Source: Myxococcales bacterium (GTDB lineage Bacteria; Myxococcota_A; Polyangia; Haliangiales; Haliangiaceae). From it: a DNA stretch of 33,587 bases. Each line of letters begins with the position of its first letter. Position 1 is the first letter of the stretch. This document shows, in pieces, positions 1 to 8,017 of the stretch. Below the pieces are notes generated by a model, which saw only the letters and a program-made list of their open reading frames with translations, made no database searches and was not told the DNA's origin. The translations under genes were made by a program, and so were the position numbers. Location of the stretch: assembly GCA_024222395.1 (NCBI GenBank), contig JAAEPE010000361.1, forward strand, positions 1 to 33,587, given 5' to 3'.

Positions 1-579
1 AAGCTCATGCCGTCGGTGGTGTTGATCCGCTTCGCCGATGACATGCTGATCTTGGCTCGAACGCCAGGCGAGGCCGAAGAAGCCCGAGCGCTCATAGGCG
101 AACTGCTCGCAGTGCCAAAACCTGGGCTGAAACTTCACCCCGACAAAGGGCACTCGATCGCCATAGACCTTCGGCGCGATCGGCTATTGCACCTTGGAAA
201 GCATTTGCATGGTGGCCAGCTCGTAACGCCCGACGAAGCCATAGAGAACCATATTAACAGGATCGTCACGAGCAGCATTGGCTCACGAGAGTTTCGTAGC
301 GCCGTAGGTGCAGCCATCGCCGACCTGCGCCTTGATCGACGAGCACGACTAACTCACCTCCGACGACTGCTACGACGACGCTCGCGTGTCCACGCGCTCT
401 GGTTCGACGAGATCACCCAGACGCTGAAGACCCACCCAAAATCAGATGACCCAGAAGACCTTCACACCCAGGCTGTGAAGACTATCGAGAACGAGGACGG
501 ACGTCGCAATGGAGTCGCGACCAAGTCACCAAAAGAGAAAGGAAGAAACGATGAAGGATCCGAGAAAACAAAGAGATAG
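1..579 (+). CDS. Reverse transcriptase, C-terminal part (5' end outside window)
   Basis: The reading frame is open from the window edge, so only the C-terminal portion is visible. Close to the edge is RFADDMLILA, the RT catalytic box (usually YADD, here FADD). It is followed by a helix rich in Glu/Ala and the segment LKLHPDKG, matching the RT pattern after the catalytic box (glkLhpeKT). The next segment (LLHLGKHLHGG) resembles the 'fLGf' motif. The remaining ~100 residues are Arg-rich and I do not recognise them; no group II maturase or HNH domain is visible. The family is RNA-directed DNA polymerase; which class (retron, DGR, Abi/UG or intron-derived) cannot be decided without the N-terminus. 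It is the first of four plus-strand genes ending at an integrase, so it is likely cargo of the element. The next gene starts inside its 3' end. Confidence 0.75.
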   Translation, partial: KLMPSVVLIRFADDMLILARTPGEAEEARALIGELLAVPKPGLKLHPDKGHSIAIDLRRDRLLHLGKHLHGGQLVTPDEAIENHINRIVTSSIGSREFRSAVGAAIADLRLDRRARLTHLRRLLRRRSRVHALWFDEITQTLKTHPKSDDPEDLHTQAVKTIENEDGRRNGVATKSPKEKGRNDEGSEKTKR

Positions 580-1177
580 AAGCACAGAGAATGTTGGGCT
601 ACCGCCCGCGCAGACTGGATCTGGTTCCTACTCTCTCTCTCATGGATCTACATCTATCGACGGGCCGGCAGATGTCTCGCTTCACCACGTAGATGGTGGC
701 GAAGAGCAGGCGAGAATGGGAGAGCCAGACGGGCGCGAGAGCGCGGACTCCAGCGACGTGACCTCCTCGGGAAGCATGATGCACAACATGCGATCCTCTG
801 TCGGCCCTGGTGCGATTTCGGAAATTGGGGAGCGCCTCCAAAAGCAAAAGGCATCCGCATTGGCTCACGAACGACGAGTTGCCAGATTGCTCGGGGGCAA
901 GCTGGTACCCGGCTCTGGCAGCCTCGGGCAGCCAGGCGATATTCGGACAGAGAAGTTCCTAATCTCATGCAAAGAGACTTCGCAGACGACCTTCCGTGTC
1001 ATCGAGGAGATCAAGAAAGCGACAGCCGAGGCGGCCAGTGAGGAACTGATGCCGGCAATTGTCTTTCACTTTACCGCGCTACCGGCACATTCCGAGCGCG
1101 ACTGGGCCCTCGTGCCACTGCGGGTGATGGCTTCGCTCGATTGGCAGGCAGCGCCACCAAGAAGAACTACGTCTTGA
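551..1177 (+). CDS. PD-(D/E)XK-like nuclease / Holliday-junction-resolvase-like protein
   Basis: This 208-residue protein has a low-complexity Ser/Gly/Asp-rich N-terminal ~85 residues and a compact C-terminal domain. The C-terminal part reads AHERRVARLLGG (Glu107), then PGSGSLGQPGDI (Asp130), then FLISCKETS (Lys141), then a helix with IEEIKKATAEA and a hydrophobic strand AIVFHF. This order (GSG...GD...x-x-K...F+xxxEI.KA..EA...P.i.F) is the pattern of small phage and ICE resolvase-like nucleases. The acidic residue normally two positions before the Lys is Ser139 here, so activity is uncertain. I chose the ATG at 551 because GGAAG lies five bases upstream; an in-frame ATG at 509 has no clear ribosome site. 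The gene overlaps the RT end and its TGA overlaps a TTG that may start the next gene. Family assignment is by motif only. Confidence 0.55.
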   Translation: MKDPRKQRDRSTENVGLPPAQTGSGSYSLSHGSTSIDGPADVSLHHVDGGEEQARMGEPDGRESADSSDVTSSGSMMHNMRSSVGPGAISEIGERLQKQKASALAHERRVARLLGGKLVPGSGSLGQPGDIRTEKFLISCKETSQTTFRVIEEIKKATAEAASEELMPAIVFHFTALPAHSERDWALVPLRVMASLDWQAAPPRRTTS

Positions 1178-1458
1178 AATATCTCACCCTCCAACAAACC
1201 GCCGAAAAGTTCGGCGTCTCGGCCAAGACAGTGAGACGCTTGGCTAAGAGACACATGATTCCCTGCACTTCGGCACTGGGGCCTTTGAGGTTCCCCGAAG
1301 CTCTGTTAGACGAGTGGGCCAAGAGTCCCAACCCGGTCACGGAGAGATGGTTTTCGAGCAAGGAGGCTGAACATGAGGATTTAGAAAATGGCGACAAAAA
1401 GGCGCGGCAAGTGGGCCGCTCGCTTTTCCTACACGGATGCGACGGGCAAGAAACGTGA
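1174..1458 (+). CDS. Excisionase-like helix-turn-helix DNA-binding protein
   Basis: This short protein (94 residues from TTG 1174) opens with KYLTLQQTAEKFGVS, AKTVRRLAKRHMIP and LRFPEALLDEWAKS. This is the winged-HTH layout of the excisionase (MerR-like, helix_turn_helix_17) family: a 'lt.qeaAe.lgVs..TvrRla' recognition helix, then 'g..RF....ld.Wa'. Such proteins bend DNA at attachment sites or regulate the integrase. The TTG at 1174 overlaps the preceding TGA as TTGA, suggesting coupling; an in-frame TTG at 1141 is an alternative start. Its last ~70 bases overlap the start of the integrase gene in another frame, a common xis-int arrangement. The C-terminal ~35 residues fall in that overlap and look unstructured. 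Confidence 0.6.
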   Translation: MKYLTLQQTAEKFGVSAKTVRRLAKRHMIPCTSALGPLRFPEALLDEWAKSPNPVTERWFSSKEAEHEDLENGDKKARQVGRSLFLHGCDGQET

Positions 1459-2530
1459 ATACTTCAACCGTGGATTCGGCTCTGAACAGGAGGCGACCGA
1501 CCACGAGTCCGAAGTAAAGATTGGGATTCGCGCAGCACAAAAACAGGTCAAGCAACACAAGGTGAAGGGCTTCGAGACGTTCGAGGACTGGGCCAATCAC
1601 TGGAAGGACACAACATTGCGGGTCAATACGAGGCCAAGCGGGTACGCAACCCCAGAAGGCCGCATTCGAAACCATCTAATCCCCCTCATCGGGTCTCTAA
1701 TGCTTTCGGAAATCCGCAAGTCTCACGGGGTGCAGTTCAAGCTGGATCTCCAGGCAAAGGGCCTCAAGCCGAAGACAAGGAATCACTGCATTGGCATGGC
1801 CAAACAGATCTTGTCTGATGCTGTGGACGAGGATCTGGTTAGTCGAAACCACTGGGCTCGGCTGCCACTCGAAGACCTCGGTGACCAGGATTTCGACTGG
1901 TATCACCCTAGTGAGTTGTCCCGCCTCTTGGTGGCTATTCGCGAACATCGGCCCAAATGGCTACTGGAGATTCTCCTTGGTTGTCGTTCTGGGTTTCGCT
2001 GCGGCGAGGTTGCCGGGCTGTTCGTAGAGGACTGCAACTTCAGGACGGGTGCCGTCAAGATCCGTCGTGATGTTGTGAAGGGAGTCGTGCAATCAACGAA
2101 GAGCAAAGCGAGCGCACGGACACTCATTGTGCCCAAGGACCTTCGGGTAGAACTACTGCGTCGATCTCGGCATGCTCTGTTGCGACCCGAGCAGTTCTTC
2201 ACCGATGAGAAGGGACGCCCACATCGTGGGCACCCTTTCTGCCTAAACCAGGATGGGAAGATTCACAGGAACCTGCCCAAGACGTTGGAGAATCCGATTC
2301 GGTTTGCTGCGAAGAAAGCAGAGCGTGCCCAGGGCGAGCAGCTGCGTGCCCTCACCCACCGCGACCTGCGGCACACCTATGCGAGTCATCTTCGCTTGCA
2401 AGGAATTCCGCTGGAGGATGTCCGCGACCTTCTGGGCCACAGCAGCATCCAGATGACCCTGAAGTATGCGCACATCAGCCCCGATCGCTTCGCGGCGGCA
2501 GCGCGAGCGCTGGAGGAGCTGGGCATGTAG
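1388..2530 (+). CDS. Tyrosine-type site-specific integrase
   Basis: This 380-residue integrase has the full three-part layout. Residues 1-55 form a basic AP2-like arm-binding domain (KRRGKWAARFSYTDATGKKR). Residues 62-155 form the SAM-like core-binding domain. Residues 170-380 form the catalytic domain. Catalytic residues visible are Arg204 (GFRCGE), a Lys in TKSKAS (238-240), Arg328 in HRDLRHTYAS, His351 in LLGHSS and the nucleophile Tyr360 in LKYAHIS. In box II the residue three before Arg328 is Arg, with His one position earlier, a modest departure from HxLR. The ATG at 1388 has GAGGA eight bases upstream. The gene ends 94 bases from the 3' end of the convergent tRNA-Met gene, which points to integration into that tRNA. 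It should catalyse integration and excision of the element to its left. Confidence 0.93.
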   Translation: MATKRRGKWAARFSYTDATGKKREYFNRGFGSEQEATDHESEVKIGIRAAQKQVKQHKVKGFETFEDWANHWKDTTLRVNTRPSGYATPEGRIRNHLIPLIGSLMLSEIRKSHGVQFKLDLQAKGLKPKTRNHCIGMAKQILSDAVDEDLVSRNHWARLPLEDLGDQDFDWYHPSELSRLLVAIREHRPKWLLEILLGCRSGFRCGEVAGLFVEDCNFRTGAVKIRRDVVKGVVQSTKSKASARTLIVPKDLRVELLRRSRHALLRPEQFFTDEKGRPHRGHPFCLNQDGKIHRNLPKTLENPIRFAAKKAERAQGEQLRALTHRDLRHTYASHLRLQGIPLEDVRDLLGHSSIQMTLKYAHISPDRFAAAARALEELGM

Positions 2531-2539
2531 CACGGACAA

Positions 2540-2572
2540 GTCGGACACGGGTCGGACAAAAGTCGGACACGA
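2540..2572 (+). repeat. Three GTCGGACA direct repeats, 11-bp period
   Basis: GTCGGACA occurs at 2540, 2551 and 2562, each followed by three variable bases, so the copies fall on one face of the helix. They sit just after the integrase stop codon and before the tRNA. A plausible role is arm-type binding sites for the N-terminal domain of the adjacent integrase; this is inferred from position and spacing. Confidence 0.6.
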
Positions 2573-2580
2573 TCCAGAAA

Positions 2581-2616
2581 GCCAAAAGCCCCTCCGGTTA
2601 AGTACCGAAGAGGCTT
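2581..2616 (-). terminator. Intrinsic terminator downstream of tRNA-Met
   Basis: On the minus strand AAGCCTCTTCGG and CCGGAGGGGCTT pair (12 bp with G-U wobbles) around a 7-base loop, followed by a short T run. The mismatched positions become G-U only when read on minus, which favours termination of the tRNA transcript. A TTTTT tract on the plus side (2621-2625) could let it also stop integrase transcription. Confidence 0.65.
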
Positions 2617-2624
2617 CTAGTTTT

Positions 2625-2701
<77 letters not shown>

Positions 2702-2714
2702 TCAAGTGAAGAGA

Positions 2715-2743
2715 TTTCTACGTGAGTCGGAGCACCCTGTCAA
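2715..2743 (-). promoter_or_regulatory. Sigma-70-like promoter of tRNA-Met
   Basis: On the minus strand a perfect TTGACA (2743-2738) is separated by exactly 17 bases from TAGAAA (2720-2715). The predicted start lies a few bases before the mature 5' end at 2701. Confidence 0.7.
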
Positions 2744-3201
2744 CACTCCGGGGCTCTTCCGTCCACAATAAATCCTGAATCACGCTCGGAGTATAGAGCT
2801 GACACGCTCCCTCCCCTTGGCCTCGAAACCCACTTCTAGGCACCCGTGGTTTCGCCGGGTCAGCGCGCCGCTCTGGGCCGCCCTCTTGGCCACTCTAGCT
2901 GTAACTGTCACTGCCAATTCGACGCGTTCGTCAAGACGTGGCAGTTGTCATCTAGTGACTCCAATCGAGCAAGAACTAGGCAAGGCAATTTCCAAAGCGG
3001 TAGAACAGATCGCGTCAGCTGGCCACGCCGCGGCGACGGAGGCGCTCGACGCAGCCTTTGGTCTTGGAGGCAGCGTGCCTCGTGCTGCAAGCAGCTCAAG
3101 GCAGACGACTGCTCGCACCCAGACGACGCGCCGGAGAATCGCAGACTGAGGCGGTATGGTTTGCGTATCAACGCAACGTCTATGCCTCGACGAACACGCC
3201 G
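2744..3201. other. Largely non-coding stretch between tRNA promoter and ybeY
   Basis: About 460 bases with no convincing conserved gene. Several overlapping frames stay open on both strands because of composition. I found no clear terminator for the ybeY operon, no tRNA and no repeat. One short plus-strand frame within it (2955-3149) is listed separately as a weak candidate. Confidence 0.5.
2955..3149 (+). CDS. Small hypothetical protein, weak candidate
   Basis: From a GTG at 2955 this frame encodes 64 residues: an amphipathic N-terminal helix (IEQELGKAISKAVEQIASAG) then a basic, Ser/Thr/Arg-rich tail ending QTTRRRIAD. The same frame is open back to a TTG at 2817, which would add a hydrophobic stretch resembling a signal segment. 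No family is recognised and no strong ribosome site precedes either start. The helical part with a basic tail looks more protein-like than the overlapping frames, so it is recorded, but it may be spurious. Confidence 0.25.
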   Translation: MTPIEQELGKAISKAVEQIASAGHAAATEALDAAFGLGGSVPRAASSSRQTTARTQTTRRRIAD

Positions 3202-3672
3202 CTACGCAGCCCGCACTGGCCCGTCGGCCTCGCTCTCCGCTGTCAGCAGTTTCATCCGCGCATTCATCGCGGCCTCTTCCTCATCATCCTGGTGGTCATA
3301 GCCAAGCAGGTGACAGAGCCCATGCGCCGACAAGTGAATCACTTCATCGTAGAGCTCACCCGTTGCTTGTCGCTCCGCCGTGTCCAGAGAAATCACGACG
3401 TCTCCAAGGTTCTCCGGGCACAAGCCCCCTCCCTCGCCCTCCCGCTGGGCAAAAGCCAGGACATCCGTGGCCACATCCTTGTGCCGGTAGTCCCGGTTGA
3501 GCAGCTGCATTTCCTCGTCATCACAAAGACGAACACCCGCCTCAAGCTCCCCATTTGTACCCTCGCTCATCCAAGCGGCCGTCACCATCCGTGAGAGCTG
3601 CGCTTCTAGACGGTCCACCCACTCCTCATCGAGACGAGACACCACCTTATCTGAAACACTAAGACCAAGCAT
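3202..3672 (-). CDS. ybeY: Endoribonuclease YbeY (16S rRNA maturation)
   Basis: The 156-residue product carries the YbeY zinc motif SAHGLCHLLGYDHQ, with His117, His121 and His127 as ligands. It also has LNRDYRHKDVATDVLAF, which matches the family signature (LN...R..d.pTDVLsFp), and LGDVVIS. YbeY is a single-strand endoribonuclease for 16S rRNA 3'-end maturation and 70S quality control. I chose the ATG at 3672, seven bases after the stop of the upstream gene and preceded by GGGTAGG; a TTG at 3693 is less likely. It is the last gene of the phoH - HD-GYP - ybeY operon. Confidence 0.95.
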   Translation of the reverse strand: MLGLSVSDKVVSRLDEEWVDRLEAQLSRMVTAAWMSEGTNGELEAGVRLCDDEEMQLLNRDYRHKDVATDVLAFAQREGEGGGLCPENLGDVVISLDTAERQATGELYDEVIHLSAHGLCHLLGYDHQDDEEEAAMNARMKLLTAESEADGPVRAA

Positions 3673-3679
3673 ACAAGAC

Positions 3680-5668
3680 CTACCCGGACACAACAGATTC
3701 GTAAACTTTTGCCTCTACGAACATTTCGTAGAGCTCGGGGCAGAGTTTCCCGGCTTCGACTTCCCATCGAAGTATGTCCAGCGCCTTGGCGAGTGGAACG
3801 GCCCGTTTGTACGGGCGGTCCGAAGCTGTGAGTGCGTCGAAAATGTCACTAATGGTCATCATCTTCGCTGGCGCCGGAATCTGATCCGAGGTGAGCCCAT
3901 GTGGGTAGCCGCTACCGTCCAGTTTCTCGTGGTGTGCCCCCGCCACCAGCGGGATATCGCGGTACGTCCGCCCCCATGGAATCTCTTTCAAGAAGTTGAA
4001 CGTGTGCACCACATGGCTCTCAATTTCCTCTCGTTCATCCTGCGTGAGAGAACCACGTGCCACTTGCAGGGACATCACCTCTTCGGGGGAGAGGTAGTTG
4101 TGTTCGTCGCCGCTAACATTGAAATACTTGCGAGTCGCGATCTCGGCGATGCGATCGAAGCCGCCCTGTTCGAGAACGCTCGGCTCATTCGCCTTCAAAA
4201 TGAAGTTGAGGAAATCATCGATTTCTGCAATGCGCTCCGCAGCATGTGAATCGCTTGCCTTCAGCTTCTCGGCGACTTCGTCAGCGGAGGCTTCGAGCAG
4301 GTAGCCTACTTTGGTCGTCGCAGCCTCGAGAGCGATGCTGCGGCGAATGTCCTGAAACCGCAGAACGATAGCAGCGCTCTCGTGCGAGTAGAGCTTTTTG
4401 GATTTGACTAGGACGTCCTCTCGCACGCCAACCTTGCCGAAATCGTGCAGGAGGGCTGCGTATTCGATCTGCTTAAGGTCGTCAGGCTCGAATGAGAGCC
4501 AGGAGTAGCTGCCCTCGTCCGCCCTATCTACAACCTTCGCCAACCCAACCGTGAGGTCGGCCACCCTTTCGGAGTGCCCCGAGGTCGTGGGGTCGCGCGA
4601 CTCGATAGCGGTAACAGAGGCGTGCACAAAGCCCTCGAAGAGGCTCTTCACCTCGTGATAGAGCAGTGAATTCTCAAGAGCGATGCAAGCCTGCGACGCC
4701 AGCGTAGTCGCGTAGTTGATCGACTCATCATCGAAGGGAACAACATTGTCTTCGAAGGAGTCGAGTTCCTCAAGACGGAGGATTCCCGCTTTTCGCCGAT
4801 TGATGAGCTGGATCACTCCAATCACTTGTCTGCGTGCAGACACCATCGGAATCGTGAGTAGCGAGCGGCTCTGGTAGTTCGACTTCTCGTCAAAACTCTT
4901 GTCGTGAACGAACCGCCAGGTGTTGTTGCCCTCCCCCGGCGGGTCCAGGTTGTAGAGGTCCGGAATATTGATTACCTCTGATGCCAGCACACAGGCGCCG
5001 ACAATCGAAGTCGAGGACACCGGCATCGTGAACCCTTCGGAAGTAATCGTACGTGAGTCGTTCTGCGACTCAGTGAAGCAGATTGTGCGATCTTCCGGGT
5101 CGTCCGCATCGCCCTCGACAATATAGACAGAGCCTGCATCAGCCCCTGTCACCTCGCGCGCGCGGAGAAGGATGAGATTCAGGAGCCGCTGAGTATCCCG
5201 TTCCTGCGAGAGAGCGCGGCCAATATCCACCAGTAGGTTGCTCTCATAGCGTGCGCGCTCGAGTTGCAGCTGCAGCTCGCCGAGATCCTGAGACTCGGAT
5301 CCAAGCGTGGCATCTAGCGTCGAGGCAAGAACAGGAAGCGAAGTCGGTAGAGGCATGAGCACTTGCCCCTCAACGCTAGAGAGACAAGCGAACTCCTCGT
5401 GGGTACCGAGAAGCAAGAGAGTGCACCCGGGATGCCGCGCACTCTCACGCAACGACGCGAGCGTCTCTCCCTGCGACCACTTCGAGATACCCGCGACCAG
5501 TACGATTCGGCTGCCGTGATTCAGAGCGACCATGCCGTTCGCCTGATTGCTCACATCCCACTCAGCCAGCTCTTCTGCGTGGCCCACGGCATGCACGACC
5601 TGCTCAACGGTTTCCAGTCGACTCACGATGAGCTGATGGTAGCACCGCCTGGCGCAGACAGTACCCAC
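3680..5668 (-). CDS. GAF and HD-GYP domain protein, probable cyclic-dinucleotide phosphodiesterase
   Basis: From the GTG at 5668 the protein has 662 residues. Residues ~10-125 look like a degenerate receiver domain, ~145-335 are a GAF sensor domain (LLVDIGRALSQERD ... SLLTIPMVSARRQVIGVIQL) and ~345-660 are an HD-GYP domain. The metal pair is in LLHDFGKVGV (His408-Asp409) and the GYP signature is HHEKLDGSGYP (579-589). An unusual ~100-residue insertion (about 430-530) splits the HD core. HD-GYP proteins hydrolyse cyclic di-GMP (some cGAMP); the ligand of this GAF is unknown. Starts at 5758 (GTG) or 5752 (ATG) inside phoH are possible; 5668 leaves a 31-base gap after phoH. No transmembrane segment is evident, so it is probably cytoplasmic. 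Confidence 0.88.
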   Translation of the reverse strand: MGTVCARRCYHQLIVSRLETVEQVVHAVGHAEELAEWDVSNQANGMVALNHGSRIVLVAGISKWSQGETLASLRESARHPGCTLLLLGTHEEFACLSSVEGQVLMPLPTSLPVLASTLDATLGSESQDLGELQLQLERARYESNLLVDIGRALSQERDTQRLLNLILLRAREVTGADAGSVYIVEGDADDPEDRTICFTESQNDSRTITSEGFTMPVSSTSIVGACVLASEVINIPDLYNLDPPGEGNNTWRFVHDKSFDEKSNYQSRSLLTIPMVSARRQVIGVIQLINRRKAGILRLEELDSFEDNVVPFDDESINYATTLASQACIALENSLLYHEVKSLFEGFVHASVTAIESRDPTTSGHSERVADLTVGLAKVVDRADEGSYSWLSFEPDDLKQIEYAALLHDFGKVGVREDVLVKSKKLYSHESAAIVLRFQDIRRSIALEAATTKVGYLLEASADEVAEKLKASDSHAAERIAEIDDFLNFILKANEPSVLEQGGFDRIAEIATRKYFNVSGDEHNYLSPEEVMSLQVARGSLTQDEREEIESHVVHTFNFLKEIPWGRTYRDIPLVAGAHHEKLDGSGYPHGLTSDQIPAPAKMMTISDIFDALTASDRPYKRAVPLAKALDILRWEVEAGKLCPELYEMFVEAKVYESVVSG

Positions 5669-5699
5669 CTTAGGCTCAGTAGCACTAGGTCCAAGCGCC

Positions 5700-6716
5700 C
5701 TAGTCTGCCTTCGAAGCCGACCTAGCCTCACGGGCCCGGTCGCGGGCGTCATAGGCACGAATTACTTCCATGACCAGGGGATGGCGAACGACATCCCCAT
5801 CACTGAACTCACAGAAGCGGATGCCGGGGACACGCCTCAAGACGCGCCGTGCATCGACCAATCCACTGCGATTGCCCAAGGGTAGATCGCTCTGTGTGAC
5901 ATCTCCCGTGATCACCGCTTTGGATCCAAACCCCAGCCGGGTTAGTAACATTTTCATCTGTTCGGGAGTGGAGTTCTGCGCCTCATCGAAAATCACAAAA
6001 CTATCGTTGAGCGTGCGCCCCCGCATAAAGGCCAGCGGTGCTACCTCGATCACGCCCTTGTCTAGAAGCTTGCGCGCCCGCTCATGATCTAGCATCTCAT
6101 TGAGCGCATCAAAGAGAGGCCTCAAGTACGGGTCCACCTTCTCCTCGAGGGTCCCTGGCAGGAAGCCTAGTCGCTCGCCGGCCTCGACTGCAGGCCTTGT
6201 AAGGATGATGCGCTTCACGACCTTATCCTGGAGCATGCGGACCGCGAGGGCGACAGCCAGGTAGGTTTTGCCGGTTCCGGCGGGCCCAATGCCGAAGACC
6301 ACGTCAGCTTGGCGAACCGCGTCGACGTACTGTTTCTGTCGTAGGCTCTTCGGAGTAATTGGGCGTCCACGCTTCGGCTTGAGAATGGTGTCGGAGAAGA
6401 TATTCTTGAGCTGTAGATTCGAGTCGCTGCGAAGCGCGTTGACCGCCCTGACCACGTCGTCGCTGGCCAGCCCCGCCCCCTGCTGAGCAAAGACATAGAG
6501 CTGCTGCAGTGCATTGACTGCCACGCCGACCTTCGCCTTCTCCCCCTCGATCGTGAGGTCCGTCCCACGCAAGTGGACGGCGACTTCTGCAGTTTGCTCA
6601 AGCAGCTTCAGGCGCGAATTGCCGTAGCCACACAGCTCCACCAAAGCATCTGTTTGAGGGAAGCTAAGCTTTTCCTTATATGGGATCTTGTTCGGGGTTT
6701 CAGGGGTATCACTCAT
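5700..6716 (-). CDS. phoH: PhoH family ATPase
   Basis: The 338-residue protein has a KH-like N-terminal region (~15-110), then the PhoH ATPase domain with Walker [11 protein letters not shown] (142-151), the segment [18 protein letters not shown], and Walker B VIFDEAQN (241-248). It also has [11 protein letters not shown], diagnostic of PhoH/PhoL. The family are cytoplasmic ATPases linked to RNA metabolism and often encoded next to ybeY, as here. It heads the minus-strand operon and is divergent from mazG with 67 bases between them. Confidence 0.95.
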   Translation of the reverse strand: MSDTPETPNKIPYKEKLSFPQTDALVELCGYGNSRLKLLEQTAEVAVHLRGTDLTIEGEKAKVGVAVNALQQLYVFAQQGAGLASDDVVRAVNALRSDSNLQLKNIFSDTILKPKRGRPITPKSLRQKQYVDAVRQADVVFGIGPAGTGKTYLAVALAVRMLQDKVVKRIILTRPAVEAGERLGFLPGTLEEKVDPYLRPLFDALNEMLDHERARKLLDKGVIEVAPLAFMRGRTLNDSFVIFDEAQNSTPEQMKMLLTRLGFGSKAVITGDVTQSDLPLGNRSGLVDARRVLRRVPGIRFCEFSDGDVVRHPLVMEVIRAYDARDRAREARSASKAD

Positions 6717-6725
6717 ATCTCGCCT

Positions 6726-6753
6726 TTGAATCTTGGGCTCTCGCTACTATCAC
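6726..6753 (+). promoter_or_regulatory. Possible promoter of mazG
   Basis: TTGAAT (6726-6731) and TATCAC (6748-6753) are separated by 16 bases in the phoH-mazG intergenic region, giving a leader of roughly 25 bases before the ATG at 6784. Proposed from sequence match only. Confidence 0.35.
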
Positions 6754-6783
6754 GAAAGCAGCGGTCGCGCCTATGCTGCAGGC

Positions 6784-7599
6784 ATGTCTGCCAACACAGG
6801 AAGTCGCTTTACCGAGCTCGTCCAGGTCATGGCAACCCTCCTAGGCCCCGGCGGATGCCCGTGGGATCGGGAGCAAACCATTGCTAGCCTTCGCCCCTAT
6901 CTCATAGAGGAATGCTTCGAGCTTGTCGACGCCATTGACCGTGAGGACGCGGAGAATCATCGCGAGGAGCTTGGGGACCTGCTCTTCCAAATCGTCTTCC
7001 AGAGCGCGCTTCGCTCCCAGGAGGGTGCCTTCGATATCGACGATGTAGCCTGCGACATCGCTGAGAAGCTGCGCCATCGCCATCCCCACGTTTTCGGCGA
7101 CGCCTCAGCCGAGGATGCGGAGGAGGTCCTGAGCCGGTGGGAGGAGATCAAGCTGGCGGAGAAGAAAGCAAAGGGCGTGCACCAGCAGCATCTCCTGGAC
7201 AGCGTGCCAGCAGCCCTGCCCGCACTATCCCGAGCCCAGAAGATCTCGTCCAAGGTTGCACGGGTTGGGTTCGATTGGGACACCGCGGAAGACTGCCTCA
7301 GCAAGGTCCGGGAGGAAGCCGACGAGATCGAGCAAGCCCTCGGAGTGGGCCATCAGTCACAAATCGCAGAGGAAATCGGAGACTTGCTCTTTGCGAGTAC
7401 ATCTTTGGCGCGCAAGCTTGGTCTCGATGCTTCTACATGCCTCGCAGCGGCCAACCGCAAGTTTGAAGCTCGCTTTGCCAAGGTCGAGGACCGCCTCAGC
7501 GAGCGAGGCTCCAGCCCAAAGGAGTCCAATCTGGTTGAAATGGAGAATATCTGGGATGAGATCAAGGGCCTGGCCCAGCCGCCGGCATGCAAGTCTTGA
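6784..7599 (+). CDS. mazG: Nucleoside triphosphate pyrophosphohydrolase MazG
   Basis: The 271-residue protein has the tandem MazG layout. The N-terminal domain begins GPGGCPWDREQTIASLRPY, followed by EECFELVDAID and EELGDLLFQIVFQ. The C-terminal half repeats the pattern with VREEADEIEQAL and EEIGDLLFASTSLARK. MazG hydrolyses NTPs to NMP and pyrophosphate, sanitising the nucleotide pool and affecting ppGpp-related stress. The EExxE and EExGD clusters are the Mg-binding residues. I chose the ATG at 6784 because family homology begins immediately after it; the frame is open upstream to a TTG at 6733 that adds unrelated residues. Confidence 0.95.
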   Translation: MSANTGSRFTELVQVMATLLGPGGCPWDREQTIASLRPYLIEECFELVDAIDREDAENHREELGDLLFQIVFQSALRSQEGAFDIDDVACDIAEKLRHRHPHVFGDASAEDAEEVLSRWEEIKLAEKKAKGVHQQHLLDSVPAALPALSRAQKISSKVARVGFDWDTAEDCLSKVREEADEIEQALGVGHQSQIAEEIGDLLFASTSLARKLGLDASTCLAAANRKFEARFAKVEDRLSERGSSPKESNLVEMENIWDEIKGLAQPPACKS

Positions 7600-7625
7600 C
7601 AGTTGCTCACGGGACGCGGTAAAGA
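7596..7625 (+). promoter_or_regulatory. Possible promoter of rpsT
   Basis: A perfect TTGACA (7596-7601) overlaps the mazG stop codon. A weak -10 element TAAAGA (7620-7625) follows after 18 bases, upstream of the rpsT GTG. The weak -10 limits confidence. Confidence 0.4.
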
Positions 7626-7667
7626 CCGGCGCTCAACTCGGAGTACCCGAGCACCCAAGGATTAATC

Positions 7668-7922
7668 GTGGCTAACAACAAGTCTGCAATCAAACGTATC
7701 CGTCAAAACGAGAAGGCTCGCCTTCGCAACAGACTCGTCATGGCTTCCATGCGCACCGCTGTAAAGAAAGCCCGCGCTGCCGTCGATTCTTCGGCCGACA
7801 ACGCCGCTGAGCTAGTCAGAGCCGCAAGCAGCCGAATTGATCGCGCTGTCAGCAAGGGTGCCCTCAAGCGCACAACGGCATCTCGCTACATCGCTCGCCT
7901 TGCTGTTCGCAAGTCTTCCTAG
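7668..7922 (+). CDS. rpsT: 30S ribosomal protein S20
   Basis: The 84-residue, Lys/Arg/Ala-rich protein begins MANNKSAIKRIRQNEKARLR and ends with the S20 pattern GALKRTTASRYIARL. S20 binds 16S rRNA in the small subunit body. The start is GTG at 7668 with AAGGA upstream. It lies 68 bases after mazG with its own likely promoter and converges on holA, a pairing of rpsT and holA seen in other bacteria. A strong hairpin separates the two genes. Confidence 0.97.
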   Translation: MANNKSAIKRIRQNEKARLRNRLVMASMRTAVKKARAAVDSSADNAAELVRAASSRIDRAVSKGALKRTTASRYIARLAVRKSS

Positions 7923-7958
7923 CGTCTCTCGCTAGCCGAGCCCAGAAGTGGGCGCAAC

Positions 7959-7996
7959 AAAGCCGCGCTACGTAGTTCGCTACGTTCGCGGCTTTT
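7959..7996. terminator. Bidirectional terminator between rpsT and holA
   Basis: AAAGCCGCG pairs with CGCGGCTTT and the inner ACGTAG with CTACGT, closing on a TTCG tetraloop with one small internal asymmetry. A run of A on one side and T on the other gives a U tract in both directions, suiting the convergent genes rpsT and holA. Confidence 0.88.
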
Positions 7997-8017
7997 CGTG
8001 TTTTCTCTCGACCAACA

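Noticed and set aside
1..579. Group II intron encoded protein
   Set aside because: No maturase (X) or HNH region is visible and no domain V-like hairpin follows the gene; class left open.
2846..3301. 151-codon plus-strand frame
   Set aside because: Low-quality Ser/Arg/Cys-rich composition and overlap with the ybeY 3' end; no start signal.
3497..4249. Long plus-strand reading frame
   Set aside because: Antisense to the HD-GYP gene, which has clear domain motifs; no protein-like features on plus.
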